Origin: Manduca sexta
Taxonomy: Eukaryota > Arthropoda > Insecta > Lepidoptera > Sphingidae
Length of the DNA stretch: 64,000 nucleotides
Direction: 5' to 3'
Assembly (NCBI RefSeq): GCF_014839805.1
Contig: NC_051116.1
Location: 6,925,556 to 6,989,555 of the forward strand
Shown: piece by piece, positions 1 through 10,384 of the stretch
Layout of the letters: the number at the start of each line of letters is the position of its first letter
Position numbering within the stretch: the stretch's first letter is position 1
Position numbers and translations under genes: made by a program
The notes under the pieces: model-generated
Databases searched by the model: none
What the model was told of the DNA's origin: nothing
Seen by the model: only the letters and a program-made list of their open reading frames with translations

Positions 1-1973
1 CACTTTATGTTGTGGTCGCTATCCGGGCGGGTTTAAAGTATATTCTACCACCAGCCTCAATGCAGGAGTATCATAGTAAATTCAGAAAGAAATGCCGATA
101 GACTTCGACTTTTCCGATAACATTAACTGTTAATAATCTACATCTTTTCATTGATGACATGTTATAAATAATAATTAGATAATTTGAATCCAATTTGCAT
201 ACTTATAAGGTTCGTATTGTATAAAAAGGGAGAGTGGACAGGAACAGCATCATTCACCGCAGGTTAACTGAAGTATCAGAATGTGGTCTGTGAGGGATCT
301 CGGTGTCGCAGCTCTAGTTGTAATGTGAGTATCGATTAGGGATAATCGAATCAGAAAGAAATTGGTTACCTTTCTCCTCCACGTATTATATACCGTCCCA
401 ATGCTGGGTCCAGGCCTGGCCTGACCCCCTGCATTCCGCTTTCCACGAGTCAATTATTGTGCGCTCGCTCTCCAAACGGAATACACACCCATACACGAGG
501 ACGTTTGTTGCCGGCCCTATTCACACAGTTAAGTGTGTATGCCGGCCCTCTTGTGCAAGTCGTCCCACCATCTAGCCAGATGGCTTTCCACGCTACGTTT
601 GCCTTGACGTCCCTACCAAATAAATAAATAAAATTCCGTTTAGGGTTTTTTCGGAATAGCGTGCAAACTAACAGAGAACAGACAGGCAAAAATAATTTAA
701 AATATTACTAAATTATTATATTACTCATTCTTTAGTCGCCCCATTTCATTATTAGTATACTTTCAATACAGACACACTGGGTTCGGTTATTCTATTATAT
801 GTATGTGATGAAGATAAAAGTCTAAAGAAAGGAAAGATTGTAGCAAACGCGTGTATGCAATAAGAAAGTTGACTTTTTAAAATAAATTATCAAAGAAGTA
901 TTTCATCCAAATTCTATCGGAAAAGAATTTTCAAAATCCACGCAATAATAAATAAGTTAGAAAGCTTTCAAATTTGTTGGAAAGGGAAGCTGTCAAATTA
1001 CAGTAATATTGAAATGTGACGTCACCCAGTCCCATCGGCTAAAACGTTGCGTGAGTGAGAAAAGACAGCGCGATAACCCCACCACGCCCCCTACTTTTGC
1101 TCACAATATTTCAAATATAAAAAACTGCTTTATTTTTCAACAAAGTTTGATGCTAATTCACAGAATAATTTATTTTTATAATGTATAAAGTAAATCAAAC
1201 ATAGAAAACTATCATAGTGTATATTGCTGCTGATGACTAGCGAACCGTTGGCTTGCATATTTATCAAGATATCCAAGCATTCCTCGTAGAATTCTAATGA
1301 CATTCATACCATAGCGAAATATATGTACTGTGTTTCAGCGTCGTGGGACACACTGCAGCCCAAGCCTTCCCCGTGTATGGGGAAACGGTCACCAATGACA
1401 TCGAGTTTGGTCGGCTTCGGGCCCAATCGGCTGCAAGGGACGGGACACAGTTCTGGAAACATTTAATGCACCCCATGTTTGATAGGCTGTGAGTACCTCC
1501 CTAAATTATTTACAACTTTTTAGCAGAGCGCTTGGATTGTTGGCAACACGATTGTCTATTAACAGCAGTAACACAACGCGGACTTTGAATTACAAAGCGC
1601 TGTGTGGACTTCCACGTCAGCCTTAAACATTAGATGTTAGGTCTCATAATGTCGGGTAGTTACACCGGAATGTCCTTCAAACCGGAACCGAACACTGCTT
1701 GCACAATGTTGCTGTGCGGCGGAAATAGACATGCGGTGGTATCTACCCAGTCGGGCTCTCGCATACGATACCGAGCGATAAAATCCAGATGTTTCCAGTT
1801 AAAACCTGTTAACTAATGAAATTCTGAGGTATATTTTTATACATTAGTTAAAAATTATTTATGTAGTAAAACATGAACAAATTAAAAATGGCAGTTCTAT
1901 GGATAATAGGTCAATCGTTTGACTTATCTATTTAGCCGGGTTATAATTTACTTGATAGACAACTTTTTCATGT
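1..1973 (+). repeat. Segmental duplication, copy 1 (5' half of gene 1)
   Basis: Matches 11453-13413 almost base for base in the same direction, about 1.97 kb; the first window base aligns with 11453, so the true left edge may lie outside the window. Similarity stops just after the shared TTTAGCCGGGTTATAATTTA. The block carries the promoter, exon 1, intron 1, exon 2 and part of intron 2 of gene 1. Differences are scattered substitutions and short indels, so the event is recent but not brand new. Confidence 0.95.
220..256 (+). promoter_or_regulatory. Core promoter of gene 1 (TATA + initiator)
   Basis: TATAAAAA at 220-227 is followed 30 bases later by TCATTCA (250-256), an arthropod-type initiator, and the start codon lies 25 bases further on. 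The same pair recurs at gene 2 (11672 and 11703) and, as TATAAAA and TCATTCA, at the unrelated gene at 18174. TATA-type promoters usually drive stage- or tissue-specific genes, which would fit a secreted product; that last step is inference. Confidence 0.7.
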
Positions 1974-3076
1974 TTAGTTAATAAACTTCTCTCTACTCTA
2001 CACGGTTAAGGTCTGAATGAGGTTTTAGGGTGATAATGTTCTTTTTACACTACGTTAATTTGTCAGCCTGACACACAAGTCTTTAGTGTAAGCATGTGTA
2101 CTTATATTCTATTTTAATTCCAGAATCCTGAACGATGCAGACTGTTTTCCACTAAACACAAAGAAATGGAACCCGGTAACCGAAAAAAAAACTACGGATC
2201 TAGCTAGTGGAAGCCGCTTCAAAAGACATCAATATCATGTTCATGATGTGCGGAACAAACATTTAGGAAGAAATTCCGATATACGTAATAGTCAGTAAGT
2301 ATATTTATTATATTTAATTATTGACGAAAGACGACTGGACATTATAAGACATCTCATGTCTCAGAATGGTGAGCGCAGTGGAATACCAAACAATACTGTA
2401 ATTCAAGGTGGGTTGGTGGTGGTGTTTTTACTGTTTATGGGCGGTCGTATCGCTTACCATCAGGCGAACGGCATGCTCGTCTAGTTATATGAAACACTTC
2501 ACTCGCTTTATTTAATTTAAGTCCCCATTGAACCTGATGGTGAGCGAATGGGGTCTAAATAGTGTGGACTGATGACACACTATTTTTTGAGTATCACCCC
2601 GCAGTCAACACAGGAGGAAACCTGCGTATAGAATACTGGAATCCCCAGGCTTAGCGGCTGAAGGGCCCTGAAGGAAAGTTGGGAGGCGATATCTGGGGAT
2701 AGGAATTGTGGGGGAAAAGAAAGGAACCCTTTTTGGATTTAAGGAGAGGGGGAAGGCCAGGGAATTGTTCGTGAGCCCTCATAGGCTCCAATTGGCAACC
2801 ATGAGGCATACACACTTAACTGGGTGCCTAAGGCCGCGGCGGATGTCCCCTGGTGTATAGGCGTGCATTCGCTGTGGAGGCCAAGGGCACCAGAATTCCC
2901 TCTGGTGAGAGGAAGAAGGGGAGATATATAAGGTAACCACATTTTTACCAATATATTTAATTAATTGTAGGTGGATTGGACAATTATCGCAAATCCCAAA
3001 TAACGATATACTACGGCCGACATTTGACGGGAGTTTATTAGTCTCACCTCCAGCGGAGGATGAGGAAGTTGATTAA
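281..3076 (+). CDS. Gene 1: secreted protein, 156 aa, four coding exons
   Basis: Exons read from splice sites: 281-324 (donor GTGAGT), 1339-1488 (acceptor TTTCAG, donor GTGAGT), 2124-2294 (acceptor TTCCAG, donor GTAAGT), 2971-3076 (acceptor TTGTAG, stop TAA). Phases 2, 2, 2 join without a break: 471 nt, 156 residues. The protein starts MWSVRDLGV, has a hydrophobic core at about 9-17 and AQA before FPVYGETV, a good signal peptide cut near residue 24. RFKR at 96-99 fits a furin-type site. There is a single Cys (72) in the mature part, and the tail is acidic (SPPAEDEEVD). I do not recognise the family. It could be a processed peptide precursor or a structural secreted protein. Introns 1 and 2 hold no repeat I can name; intron 3 holds a dispersed repeat (2340-2960). 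Exons 1-2 are duplicated in gene 2; exons 3-4 are not. Confidence 0.75.
2340..2960 (-). repeat. Dispersed lepidopteran repeat in intron 3 of gene 1
   Basis: Begins with the recurring block GACATTATAAGACATCTCATGTCT...CATCAGGCGAACGGC and runs into a second GC-rich block about a gccctcataggctcc core. Related pieces occur at 10060-10760 and 43300-43600, and in the opposite direction at 27040-27870 and 33960-34220. Looks like a 3' end of a non-LTR element or a composite SINE; the class cannot be fixed here and the strand is arbitrary. Confidence 0.6.
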
Positions 3077-3152
3077 TTCAGCCAATATAAACAGGTAACT
3101 ACTACGTATATACATACATGATATCTCGCCTCTAAATAGGGGTAGGCAGAGA

Positions 3153-3430
3153 CTATAGATTGCTACCTCGTGCGATTTTGGCATACTTCTCTCTCTTCCT
3201 CCACTCTATCAATCTTTTCATGCATTCCCGCCCGTTCAGGGTACTTGACCTGGACTTCACGAACAATGACATCTGACATTCGAGAGTTCGGTGCTGTTGA
3301 CCCCTACCGGCTCTTCCATCCACATTCGCCTTATATGTCCTCTTTGTCACTCTCCTATCATCCATCCCCTACAAATGCCCAAACCATCAACCTAGTATTA
3401 CATTTTCCTGATTATTATGCCTATAGTGTA
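3153..3430. other. Intronic stretch, nothing recognised
   Basis: Pyrimidine-rich sequence with reading frames on both strands that show no domain, signal peptide or splice logic. Falls inside the inferred 3' UTR intron of gene 1. Confidence 0.4.
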
Positions 3431-3434
3431 GTCG

Positions 3435-3645
3435 TACCTACTGTTTACTGAATGCACGCCAGCGCTCTGAGGTTCTGGGTTCGAATCCCGATTCAGGCAA
3501 AGTGATATGTTTTGTTTTCCTGCTCAGTATCCGTCCGGAGTCTGGAATTTGTGCCCGATATGGCGATAGGCTCGCCCCTAGCACATCATGGAATACATTA
3601 GGGGGAAAGTGGGTGCTCTGGTTGCATATGTGTGATGTTGTGTTT
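3435..3645 (+). repeat. tRNA-derived SINE (family A)
   Basis: Contains a polymerase III B-box (GGTTCGAATCCC at ~3478) followed by the family body tttgtgcccgatatggcgataggctcgcc. Other copies or pieces lie at 13540-13700, 16407-16540, 16730-16830, 17830-17939 (minus), 22740-22870 and 50810-51000. Confidence 0.75.
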
Positions 3646-3725
3646 GTATCTTACTGCATGGGTTGTGAGAGGTTATGAGGGCGTTTAGGGAATTCCAGCC
3701 TACACGCGCATGAGAATTTGTTGTA

Positions 3726-3915
3726 CAGTCAGCCACAAAAGTAGCTCAACAAATCCATTAATTCAAAACACTTATACGCATTAATTCAATAGAAACATTC
3801 TTACTTCTTTATCTCAAATAAACCCTTCAAAGTTTGTTTTAATAAAATTTGTGAAAATTATATTGATTTTTTGTTCGAATTTTCAAATTCATTCAGATAG
3901 GTTTGTGGCTGACCG
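3726..3915. mobile_element. 190-bp TA-flanked MITE
   Basis: Ends CAGTCAGCCACAAA and TTTGTGGCTGACCG are near-perfect inverted repeats, flanked by TA on both sides, as in Tc1/mariner-type non-autonomous elements. A related single end (cagtcagcccacgaaagtagctgaac) sits at about 4135. No coding capacity. Confidence 0.75.
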
Positions 3916-3977
3916 TACGCTCCAGCTTTAGATCGACCACAGAATTGTACAATACGTTACTATGTGTTATATTTCAG

Positions 3978-4825
3978 AAGCAGTCCAGAGCGTGATAGGC
4001 CGAGATCATCCTCTTATCTACCCTTCTGCGGCGCGGCTCGGCGCGGCGTTTAACAGTATTATGTATCGTATTGATATCAAGTACAATTATTGTAATATAT
4101 GTGTGTGTCTAGTCTTTGTGTGTTTTATTGGTACAGTCAGCCCACGAAAGTAGCTGAACAAATTAAAAATTCCATAACGCACAAACTGTTTAGTGGAGCT
4201 TATGAATGCAGTTTACCGGAACAAATCAATATAATTGTTCCTTACAATTTTTCCAGACACCCACTAAACAAAATTCATCAGGGCCCTCCATATAGATCGA
4301 ATCAAGGGCTCCATTCACCGTTTAACCGGACATGCGATAGTTATAGTATGATGTGCACTAAATTATCTGATCTTGACATATTCTCCGATTCCTTAAAAAT
4401 ATGCAAAAATAAAATGCTGACATTGTTTTTCTCTCAAACCATAGCCGATGTGGACCAAGTATAGATTTTGTTATTAATAATATTTATGGTATGTTAGAAT
4501 TGATGGTATTAAAATGGTATTTGGTGGGTTTAAGATATGATATCCAGGTTTTGGAATTGGTTATATGTTGTTTTTTTTTTAATATTTTATATTAATGTTT
4601 AAATTTGTTAACCATATTACCTTGATTAAATAAGCGCTAATTTCTAGTGTCATACTATTATGACAGTCTGTTTGTAATAAGTGTATATTTTGTGAATGTT
4701 GGTACATCTTTATTTGGTAAGCACATAAGAACAATACAATACTAAGAAAACTGAACTAATATTAATTGTATGTGTAAACTGTTGATGTTCCTGTGTATAA
4801 TAAATAAACGCTTCGAAATACTTGT
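3978..4825 (+). other. Probable 3' UTR exon of gene 1
   Basis: After the gene 1 stop, exon 4 runs to a donor CAG|GTAACT (exon end 3094). A good acceptor (ttatatttcag) precedes 3978, where a GC-richer block begins. The segment ends with overlapping AATAAA signals at 4799-4808. A 3' UTR intron is the simplest reading. A 121-codon frame at 4099-4464 has no recognisable feature and starts near a transposon end, so I do not call it a gene. Confidence 0.4.
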
Positions 4826-4835
4826 TTTTCTTTTA

Positions 4836-4886
4836 TCTATGTATATAAAAATGAATCCCTATTTCCCTTGGTCACGCCATCACGCG
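4836..4886 (+). mobile_element. Left part of Helitron-like repeat split by errantivirus
   Basis: Begins A|TCTATGTATATAAAAATGAAT, a start typical of lepidopteran Helitrons, and continues after the errantivirus at 9486 (cgcgtgaacggctggaccaatttc). The two parts join cleanly at CGCG. The 3' end is not recognisable beyond about 9600. Confidence 0.55.
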
Positions 4887-5081
4887 AGTTATAAATGATG
4901 ACTCCAAGTAATTTTAAAATGAATGTTTAATAAAAAAATATTACATAGATGTCTGTAGTCTAACTTAAACAAAGGTCCGCTAGATAGTAATTGAGACAAC
5001 TGTACTGAGCGTTAGCTGTCAACGTTTGCACTTTCACATACACACACACACACTTAGGGTTGCTAAAGCTATATTGTAACA
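4887..5081 (-). repeat. 3' LTR of errantivirus (195 bp)
   Basis: On the minus strand runs from TGTTACAATATAGC to TTATAACT. It pairs with 9296-9485 and differs mainly in the length of a CA run. Preceded on the minus strand by a G-rich polypurine tract. Confidence 0.93.
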
Positions 5082-5092
5082 CCCCCCGCACT
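5082..5092 (-). promoter_or_regulatory. Polypurine tract
   Basis: Minus strand reads GTGCGGGGGG directly before the TGTTAC start of the 3' LTR, the expected place for plus-strand priming during reverse transcription. Confidence 0.75.
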
Positions 5093-6508
5093 AGTTGGAA
5101 GCCCGTTGTTCTCGACCAGAGAAGAAGGGCTGACTGGTCGCGGCTGGTTCAGTTCGGTCCTCGGCTGGTGGTGGTCGCCGCAAGTTGCGAATGAATTTGG
5201 TAAAGTAGAAGAGCCCAATGACCAACAATAACGCATATATCGGGGTGGTCCAATAGTGATAAGAGCGATCCTGGAGATCTTCTTTATTTAACGGCTTTTC
5301 CCTTTCAAGTAATGTTTGAAGTTTATATAGATGATCCAAAGGTATATTGTCCAGTTTCAGCGGTTTTCCAGAGTTTTCGATTGTAATATTGGATAGTTGG
5401 AAGGACAATAATTTTATAGGCTGGCCTTTAATTTCATTTTGTAATTCCTTATAGTGTTGGTCCTTGTAGTTAGGCTGCATCCGCTTGGAATTTCCAGTAA
5501 GTAAGTGCCTTTGATGGATTGGTAAATTTCTTGTTTGCATAGTATCTTAATTTTGGTTTGTTGTGAACAGGTGAGAATGTAGTGATTATCGTCCAATTTT
5601 TGCAATAATTCTTCGGTAGCTTCGTAATATACGAATTCGCAAGTACTCGTAATATCCTGTTTCAAGATCAATTGATAGATACAATCTTTGGAGTCGAAGG
5701 TAGATACAAAGTCAGCTTGTTTACAGTAGTAAGTTTCTCTAAATATTCGGCATCCATTCTCCATATACAGGTGCTTTTCTTCATTCATAGCCAGGTAAGG
5801 TTTAGGTGGAATTAGGAGGGTATTATTGATAGTTGGTGTTGGAAATAAGTGGTAATAGGAGTATGTGTCTTTATACATTATTGGGAACTTCAGAATAAAA
5901 ACAATGTTGTTGTTTGCGTAATAGGAACCGCAACTGATTATTTCGTAATAATCTCTTACTGCAGAGTATTCGTCTACAATTAGTAATTCTTGTTTATTAT
6001 ATATTTCTAATAGAGTATCAATCATATATATTATATTTTGTTGATTAATGATACTATGATGTATGACTCCTAATTTAGAGAAGGATATAGCATTTTCTAA
6101 CATTACTACGTAGTCTAATATATACCGTAAACTTACTCTCATTAAGTTATACAAACTATTTATTTTAATGTAATCTATTAGTCGATAGTTCGTCATATTA
6201 ACTGTATGGACAACTTCATTTAGTGTTAAATATATTTTATTTTCATTGGATCTAATTTTTATCAAAGTAATATTAACTGTTTCTAAAATCTGTTTATTTA
6301 GACTTATACCTGAATTATATTTATGTATAATTAGCTCTTGTTTTTTATGTAATTCATTAATAATTTTGCTATAGTATATTGCATCGTCATTATCTAAGTT
6401 ACCAGTAACGAATTTAATGATGGATCCTAAGCCGTCAATAAGGCCGCGTTTGCTCTTAGAAGGTGAAACAATAAGCGAATTATATTTGTCATATATAGTT
6501 TCAAGCAT
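5091..6508 (-). pseudogene. env: env, errantivirus envelope, frameshifted
   Basis: Two overlapping frames. The first (6508-5414, 364 codons) has KSKR followed by GLIDGLGSII near its start, the cleavage site and fusion-domain motif of the gypsy/TED Env family, which is related to baculovirus F proteins. The second (5540-5091) carries the hydrophobic segment YALLLVIGLFYFTKFI and a short polar tail, the expected transmembrane anchor. The family has both in one frame, so an indel near 5440 separates ectodomain from anchor here. The part upstream of the first Met lacks an evident signal peptide. Env in this family is normally made from a spliced mRNA and may allow cell-to-cell spread; this copy should give only a truncated ectodomain. 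Confidence 0.9.
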
Positions 6509-6689
6509 ACTAGTTAGCTCTTGTTTTGTACTTATAAAAGTATCACCAAAGTATTGTTGATCGGCAGAACGTATGTATTCGATATATGTACCTAAATAAT
6601 TCTCAATATTATAAATACTTTCTCTAATTCTTTATCTAGTTCAAAATAGTGCAGGAAAATGTGCTCAGAACTTTGGATTTTAGCAAACC

Positions 6690-7538
6690 CTAATTTAAAG
6701 GGTAGGACACCTGGATTATCTTTTGAGTTCGGTTAGCACCACTTGACGGCCATGGCTCACTTTCGGATGGAGCATTCTGCAACAAAGGGATTTGCAACTT
6801 AAGCGGTCTCCTGACAATTCTTTTGTGGTGGCTAACATCTCTATTATCTATGACCTTAATACTTAAATTTTTCTTAATTCTAGGAACTACATATCTAGAC
6901 TTCGTCTTATGGCGAACGGCTAAGGGGTTCTTACCGTATAAGGCATTGGATTGTTGGTATTCTATCGGTTCTGATCTATCCCGATTTGCTCGAGTCATGG
7001 TCTTAACTTGATTATCCATAAGTTTCTGATTGACATATGAATACATTTTCTGGGTTATGGTTTTATGTCTACTTATATATTGTTGTAGGCATAAAGCTTC
7101 TGTGTTTATATCTAAGGGACTCCGGGTATATAAATGTCCATTGATAATATCTATAGGTTTTATACCAGTAGCAGAGTGGATACTATTATTGTAGCCTATT
7201 ATAGCGTATAACATCATACTATTGGTAGATAAATCTGGGCTGGTTGAACTTAATATTCTGATGTGTTCTAATAGAGTAGAGTGAAGTCTCTCGATGGCTC
7301 CGTTGGATTGCGGATTATTTACGCTAATAAAATGCAGTTTGATTTTATGTAATTCGAAATACTCTTTAATTGGCATGTTTTTGAACTCTGTTCCTTGGTC
7401 AGCAGTTACGCTTAAGGGCACCCCATGATGGGACATGAACTGAGATAGCGCGTTTACTACACTAATTCCAGTTAAAGATTCTAACGGATATGCTTGGGCA
7501 TATTTAGAAAATGTATCAATAATGGTAAAGAATTGTTG
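6690..7538 (-). pseudogene. pol: pol remnant: C-terminal half of integrase
   Basis: The open frame starts with FTIIDTFSKY (first catalytic Asp of the D,D-35-E core). It continues with TADQGTEF (second Asp), then PQSNGAIERLHSTL (the Glu), and ends in a basic tail at 6690. All three catalytic residues are visible, but the N-terminal zinc-binding domain and everything upstream of it are absent. The preceding sequence belongs to the protease frame, so a deletion of roughly 3 kb joins protease to integrase around 7540, out of frame. Confidence 0.88.
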
Positions 7539-7981
7539 ACATATTTTGATGAATTGGCTCTAATAAGAGCTTCCAAAAGGTTTTGTATTCCTGAGTTCAT
7601 TATTTTTATACTTATTTTAGCATTTGGTGTAATTAAAAGTTTATTTTCGAGGTCGATTTTAGCTTTCAAGGATTTTAACATTTCATAGCCTATTAATCCA
7701 TCGAAAACGTCGTGAAATTTATAGACATAAAACTTCGATAATTTTTTTTCATTCAACTCTCGGAACATGGGTATTTCTATAGAGTAGTTATTTTGTGTAG
7801 TGCAAATTACATTAGTAACTGAAAATGGTTCGTAATTTAAAGGGACGTTTCCATAATAAGAATCTATTATTTCGGGCGAAAGAAAAGATTGGTTAGCCCC
7901 TGTGTCAATGAGCAATTTCAGGGGTGGTTCTTTAATTTCTATGTATGGAAGTTGTCTTTTGATGTGGACATTAATTTCCAC
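7481..7981 (-). pseudogene. pol: pol remnant: aspartic protease
   Basis: 166 codons. LLIDTGANQSFLS near residue 24-36 is the retroviral aspartic protease active site (DTGA), and VFDGLIGYEML is the downstream flap/GXDXL-like segment. Reverse transcriptase should follow; instead the frame runs about 20 codons into the integrase region and stops. The protease domain itself looks complete. Confidence 0.85.
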
Positions 7982-8887
7982 TCAAGATTGGGGTTCTTTG
8001 TCCACATCCTGGTGAAAATTTTGGTTATTGTCACACAAAACATCCTCTGCTATTGGCTCTATAGTGTTCTCATTGCTAACATAGTCAGCATGAGCGGTCT
8101 GATAAGCCTGTTCGGGGAACGCGTCGTAAATATTATTATCCGTCTGGTACATTTCATCTACAGTATGATAATTGAAATTAGACGCATGGGGACGTGGTGG
8201 CATTTGAGCCGATCGATATGAAATTCCGCTCATTGGTTCAGGAGCAGGTTTTGAAAATGACTCGTAACGGGGTAATACCTGTGAACGCGGGAAATTTTGT
8301 GGTTGAGCCCTCGGTTGATATTGAAACCTATTGAAATTTGGTTTACCAACATAATTACTATGTTGCATTGGAGATGGGAACTGTTTATTACCATAGCCAA
8401 AATTTTGTGGGTTTCTAAAAGAATTAAGCGTTGGTCTAGGGTTCAATGACGTTAGTAACAGTTTCATGAAGATTCACATAATTAATTATTATGCTAAGAA
8501 GGTGCACACACCGGTTGTAAAAAATCAAAAGCGGATTCGTTCTCCTGACGCATTGACACTAAGTCTCGACACAAACAATTTTCATCACGTTGATCGCCAA
8601 AATTTCTTAAGAGAACGTTCTTTATATTATCCCAAGAACTGACCCCATGTATGTTCACTACTTCTTCGGCTTTGTCTTTTAGTTTGTTAAGAACACTATG
8701 CAGGAGAAATTCATTAGTAAAACTACTAGGCACTGTCGGATTATAAAACTTAGTACCTAAGTACCGTTTCTGCCGTTGATATAAATCTATAAAGCTGATT
8801 ATGATTCCCATCATAAGAGGGTATAATCTCTACAGCCGCTTTAATCATACGCAAATTATTGTCATTTTCGTTGTTAGTAGGTTCCAT
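7982..8887 (-). pseudogene. gag: gag, errantivirus, frameshifted
   Basis: The likely start is the Met at 8887 (MEPTNNEN), whose frame holds IIPSYDGN, as in errantiviral Gag, then stops at ~8760. The reading continues in another frame (8814-8494) through NKLKDKAEEVV and SWDNIKNVLLRNFGD, and in a third (8467-7982) as a Gln/Pro/Asn-rich tail. At least two indels break it. Gag would form the particle core and bind RNA. Confidence 0.8.
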
Positions 8888-9277
8888 TATTTAATGAAAT
8901 TAATAATCAATATGTACTTAGCAAAATTATATTAAAGAGAAAATAATACTTAATTGAATTTGAAATAATATTTCTTCTTTATTAATAAAAATCGGACCCA
9001 ACGTTATCAAAAACTGTATACGAAATCAAAAATATGACTTAATATCAGTTAATGTCAAGTAGTAATGATGGTAAGAGTAAAATTCAAATCGATGTTAGAT
9101 CATAGAATAAGTCTCTCTTACGTTATTACCTACGCAACTGAAGTTCACAATAATGCACAAAACACAATGGATGAGATAAGGAAATGGAACTCACAGGAGC
9201 AGCATCCACAGCATCAGCATCTTGAAGCGAGGTCGAGTGCAGGAAACTTTTGATTTTCGAAAAGTTTCAACTTCTTG

Positions 9278-9296
9278 ATCCTTCTAGACTGCGCCA
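9278..9296 (-). promoter_or_regulatory. Primer binding site of errantivirus
   Basis: Immediately inside the 5' LTR the minus strand reads (T)GGCGCAGTCTAGAAGG, the TGGCGCAGTC type used by the 17.6/297/TED group, thought to pair with a tRNA-Ser 3' end. Confidence 0.75.
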
Positions 9297-9485
9297 GTTA
9301 TAAATGATGACTCCAAGTAATTTTAAAATGAATGTTTAATAAAAAATATTACATAGATGTCTGTAGTCTAACTTAAACGAAGGTCCGCTAGATAGTAATT
9401 GAGACAACTGTACTGAGCGTTAGCTGTCAACGTTTGCACTTTCACATACACACACACTTAGGGTTGCTAAAGCTATATTGTAACA
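9296..9485 (-). repeat. 5' LTR of errantivirus (190 bp)
   Basis: Partner of 4887-5081. Its outer end abuts the second CGCG target copy at 9486-9489. Confidence 0.93.
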
Positions 9486-9489
9486 CGCG

Positions 9490-9600
9490 TGAACGGCTGG
9501 ACCAATTTCACTAATTTTTTTTTGTGTTTGTTATTGTCAGGAGAAGGTTCTTATGAAAGAAAAAAATCAAAAAATTGCGCGGAATATTAGAAAATTTAAG
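9490..9600 (+). mobile_element. Right part of the split Helitron-like repeat
   Basis: Continues the sequence interrupted at 4886 (tgaacggctggaccaatttcac). No clear CTRR 3' end; AT-rich sequence without features follows to about 9690. Confidence 0.45.
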
Positions 9601-9704
9601 AAAACTTAACGAAAATATTAATTTAATATAACAGTCAATTGTCTGAAATAACTGTCAGCGATTGACAGAATGCGCGTTGCAAATTCACAGTTAAGCCGGG
9701 ACAA

Positions 9705-10056
9705 CGTCTGTCGGGTCAACAAGTGCGTTAATAAATGTAACCACATACTCGTCTTTATTTCTGCTAACATGTAACTCTCGAACGTAAATATCAATAAAAA
9801 CTATTTTTAATTTTACGCGCCCTAATGCCACTGCTATTACTCTTAGAGAATTATTCGCAGCAATAACATTACACTTATAGTCAGAAATACACTCACACAC
9901 ACCATATTCGCATTAAACTACAAACTGACCAAAAATAAAAAATAAAACCAGGAGTTTTGGTGGCAATATTAGTTATTAATGGATGATTTTTGGCACAATG
10001 TCAGCAAAGGTGAAGACGAGTATGTAGTTTCATTTAGTAACGCAATGTCAAAATGA
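9705..10056. mobile_element. MITE of the CAGGGT...ACCCTG family, degraded
   Basis: Right side ends ATTTAGTAACGCAATGTCAAAATGA. The left side is a worn inverted copy (gcgttaataaatgtaaccacatactcgtc). The same family is complete at 30691-31097, 43690-44013 and 60783-61106 and right-end only at 40507-40806. Confidence 0.65.
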
Positions 10057-10175
10057 GCCGCTCAAATCCCATCGAATGGGATACTAGAATCTCTCGCCTT
10101 AGCGACTGCAGGGTCTTGGAGGAAAATTGGAAAGAAAAGTTGAGGAAGAAGGGACCATCTTAGGATGGGCGGAGC

Positions 10176-10376
10176 TAGGGATTGCAATCCGGAAAGTCGG
10201 ATCCGGTAATCCGGCGGATCCGGCGTCAATATACAAATACCGGATCCGACACCAATATACCGGATCCGGTGACCGGGTCCGGTGTTTGCATTTTTTGTTA
10301 AAATAACCGCGCTGGTGTGTATGATTGCCGTGTGTGAGGTGGCCGGATTGAAAATGAGGCCGGATTGCAATCCCTA
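10176..10376. mobile_element. 201-bp hAT-type MITE with perfect 8-bp target duplication
   Basis: Perfect terminal inverted repeats TAGGGATTGCAATCCGG / CCGGATTGCAATCCCTA, flanked by GGCGGAGC at 10168-10175 and 10377-10384. The inside is built of short CCGGATCC-like repeats. It sits in a member of the dispersed repeat family also seen at 2340-2960. Confidence 0.88.
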
Positions 10377-10384
10377 GGCGGAGC

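Larger units (their letters stand above)
4887..9485 (-). mobile_element. Internally deleted errantivirus (TED/gypsy type)
   Basis: 4.6-kb LTR element reading right to left: 5' LTR, primer site, gag, protease, C-terminal integrase, env, polypurine tract, 3' LTR. Intact errantiviruses are about 7.5 kb. Here reverse transcriptase, RNase H and the integrase N-terminus are missing, the join lying near 7540. The target duplication is CGCG (4883-4886 and 9486-9489), a YRYR site as known for errantiviruses. The LTRs differ by about one substitution plus indels in an A run and a CA run, so insertion is recent although gag and env are frameshifted. It cannot move on its own. Confidence 0.93.

Noticed and set aside
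1634..1816. 60-codon frame conserved at 13081-13263
   Set aside because: Conserved only because it lies in the recent duplication (intron 2); no coding signature.
4099..4464. 121-codon frame after gene 1
   Set aside because: Starts within a transposon-end fragment and has no signal peptide, domain or splice support; better explained as 3' UTR sequence.
7494..8221. Plus-strand frames over the errantivirus
   Set aside because: Shadows of gag and protease, which show family motifs on the minus strand.
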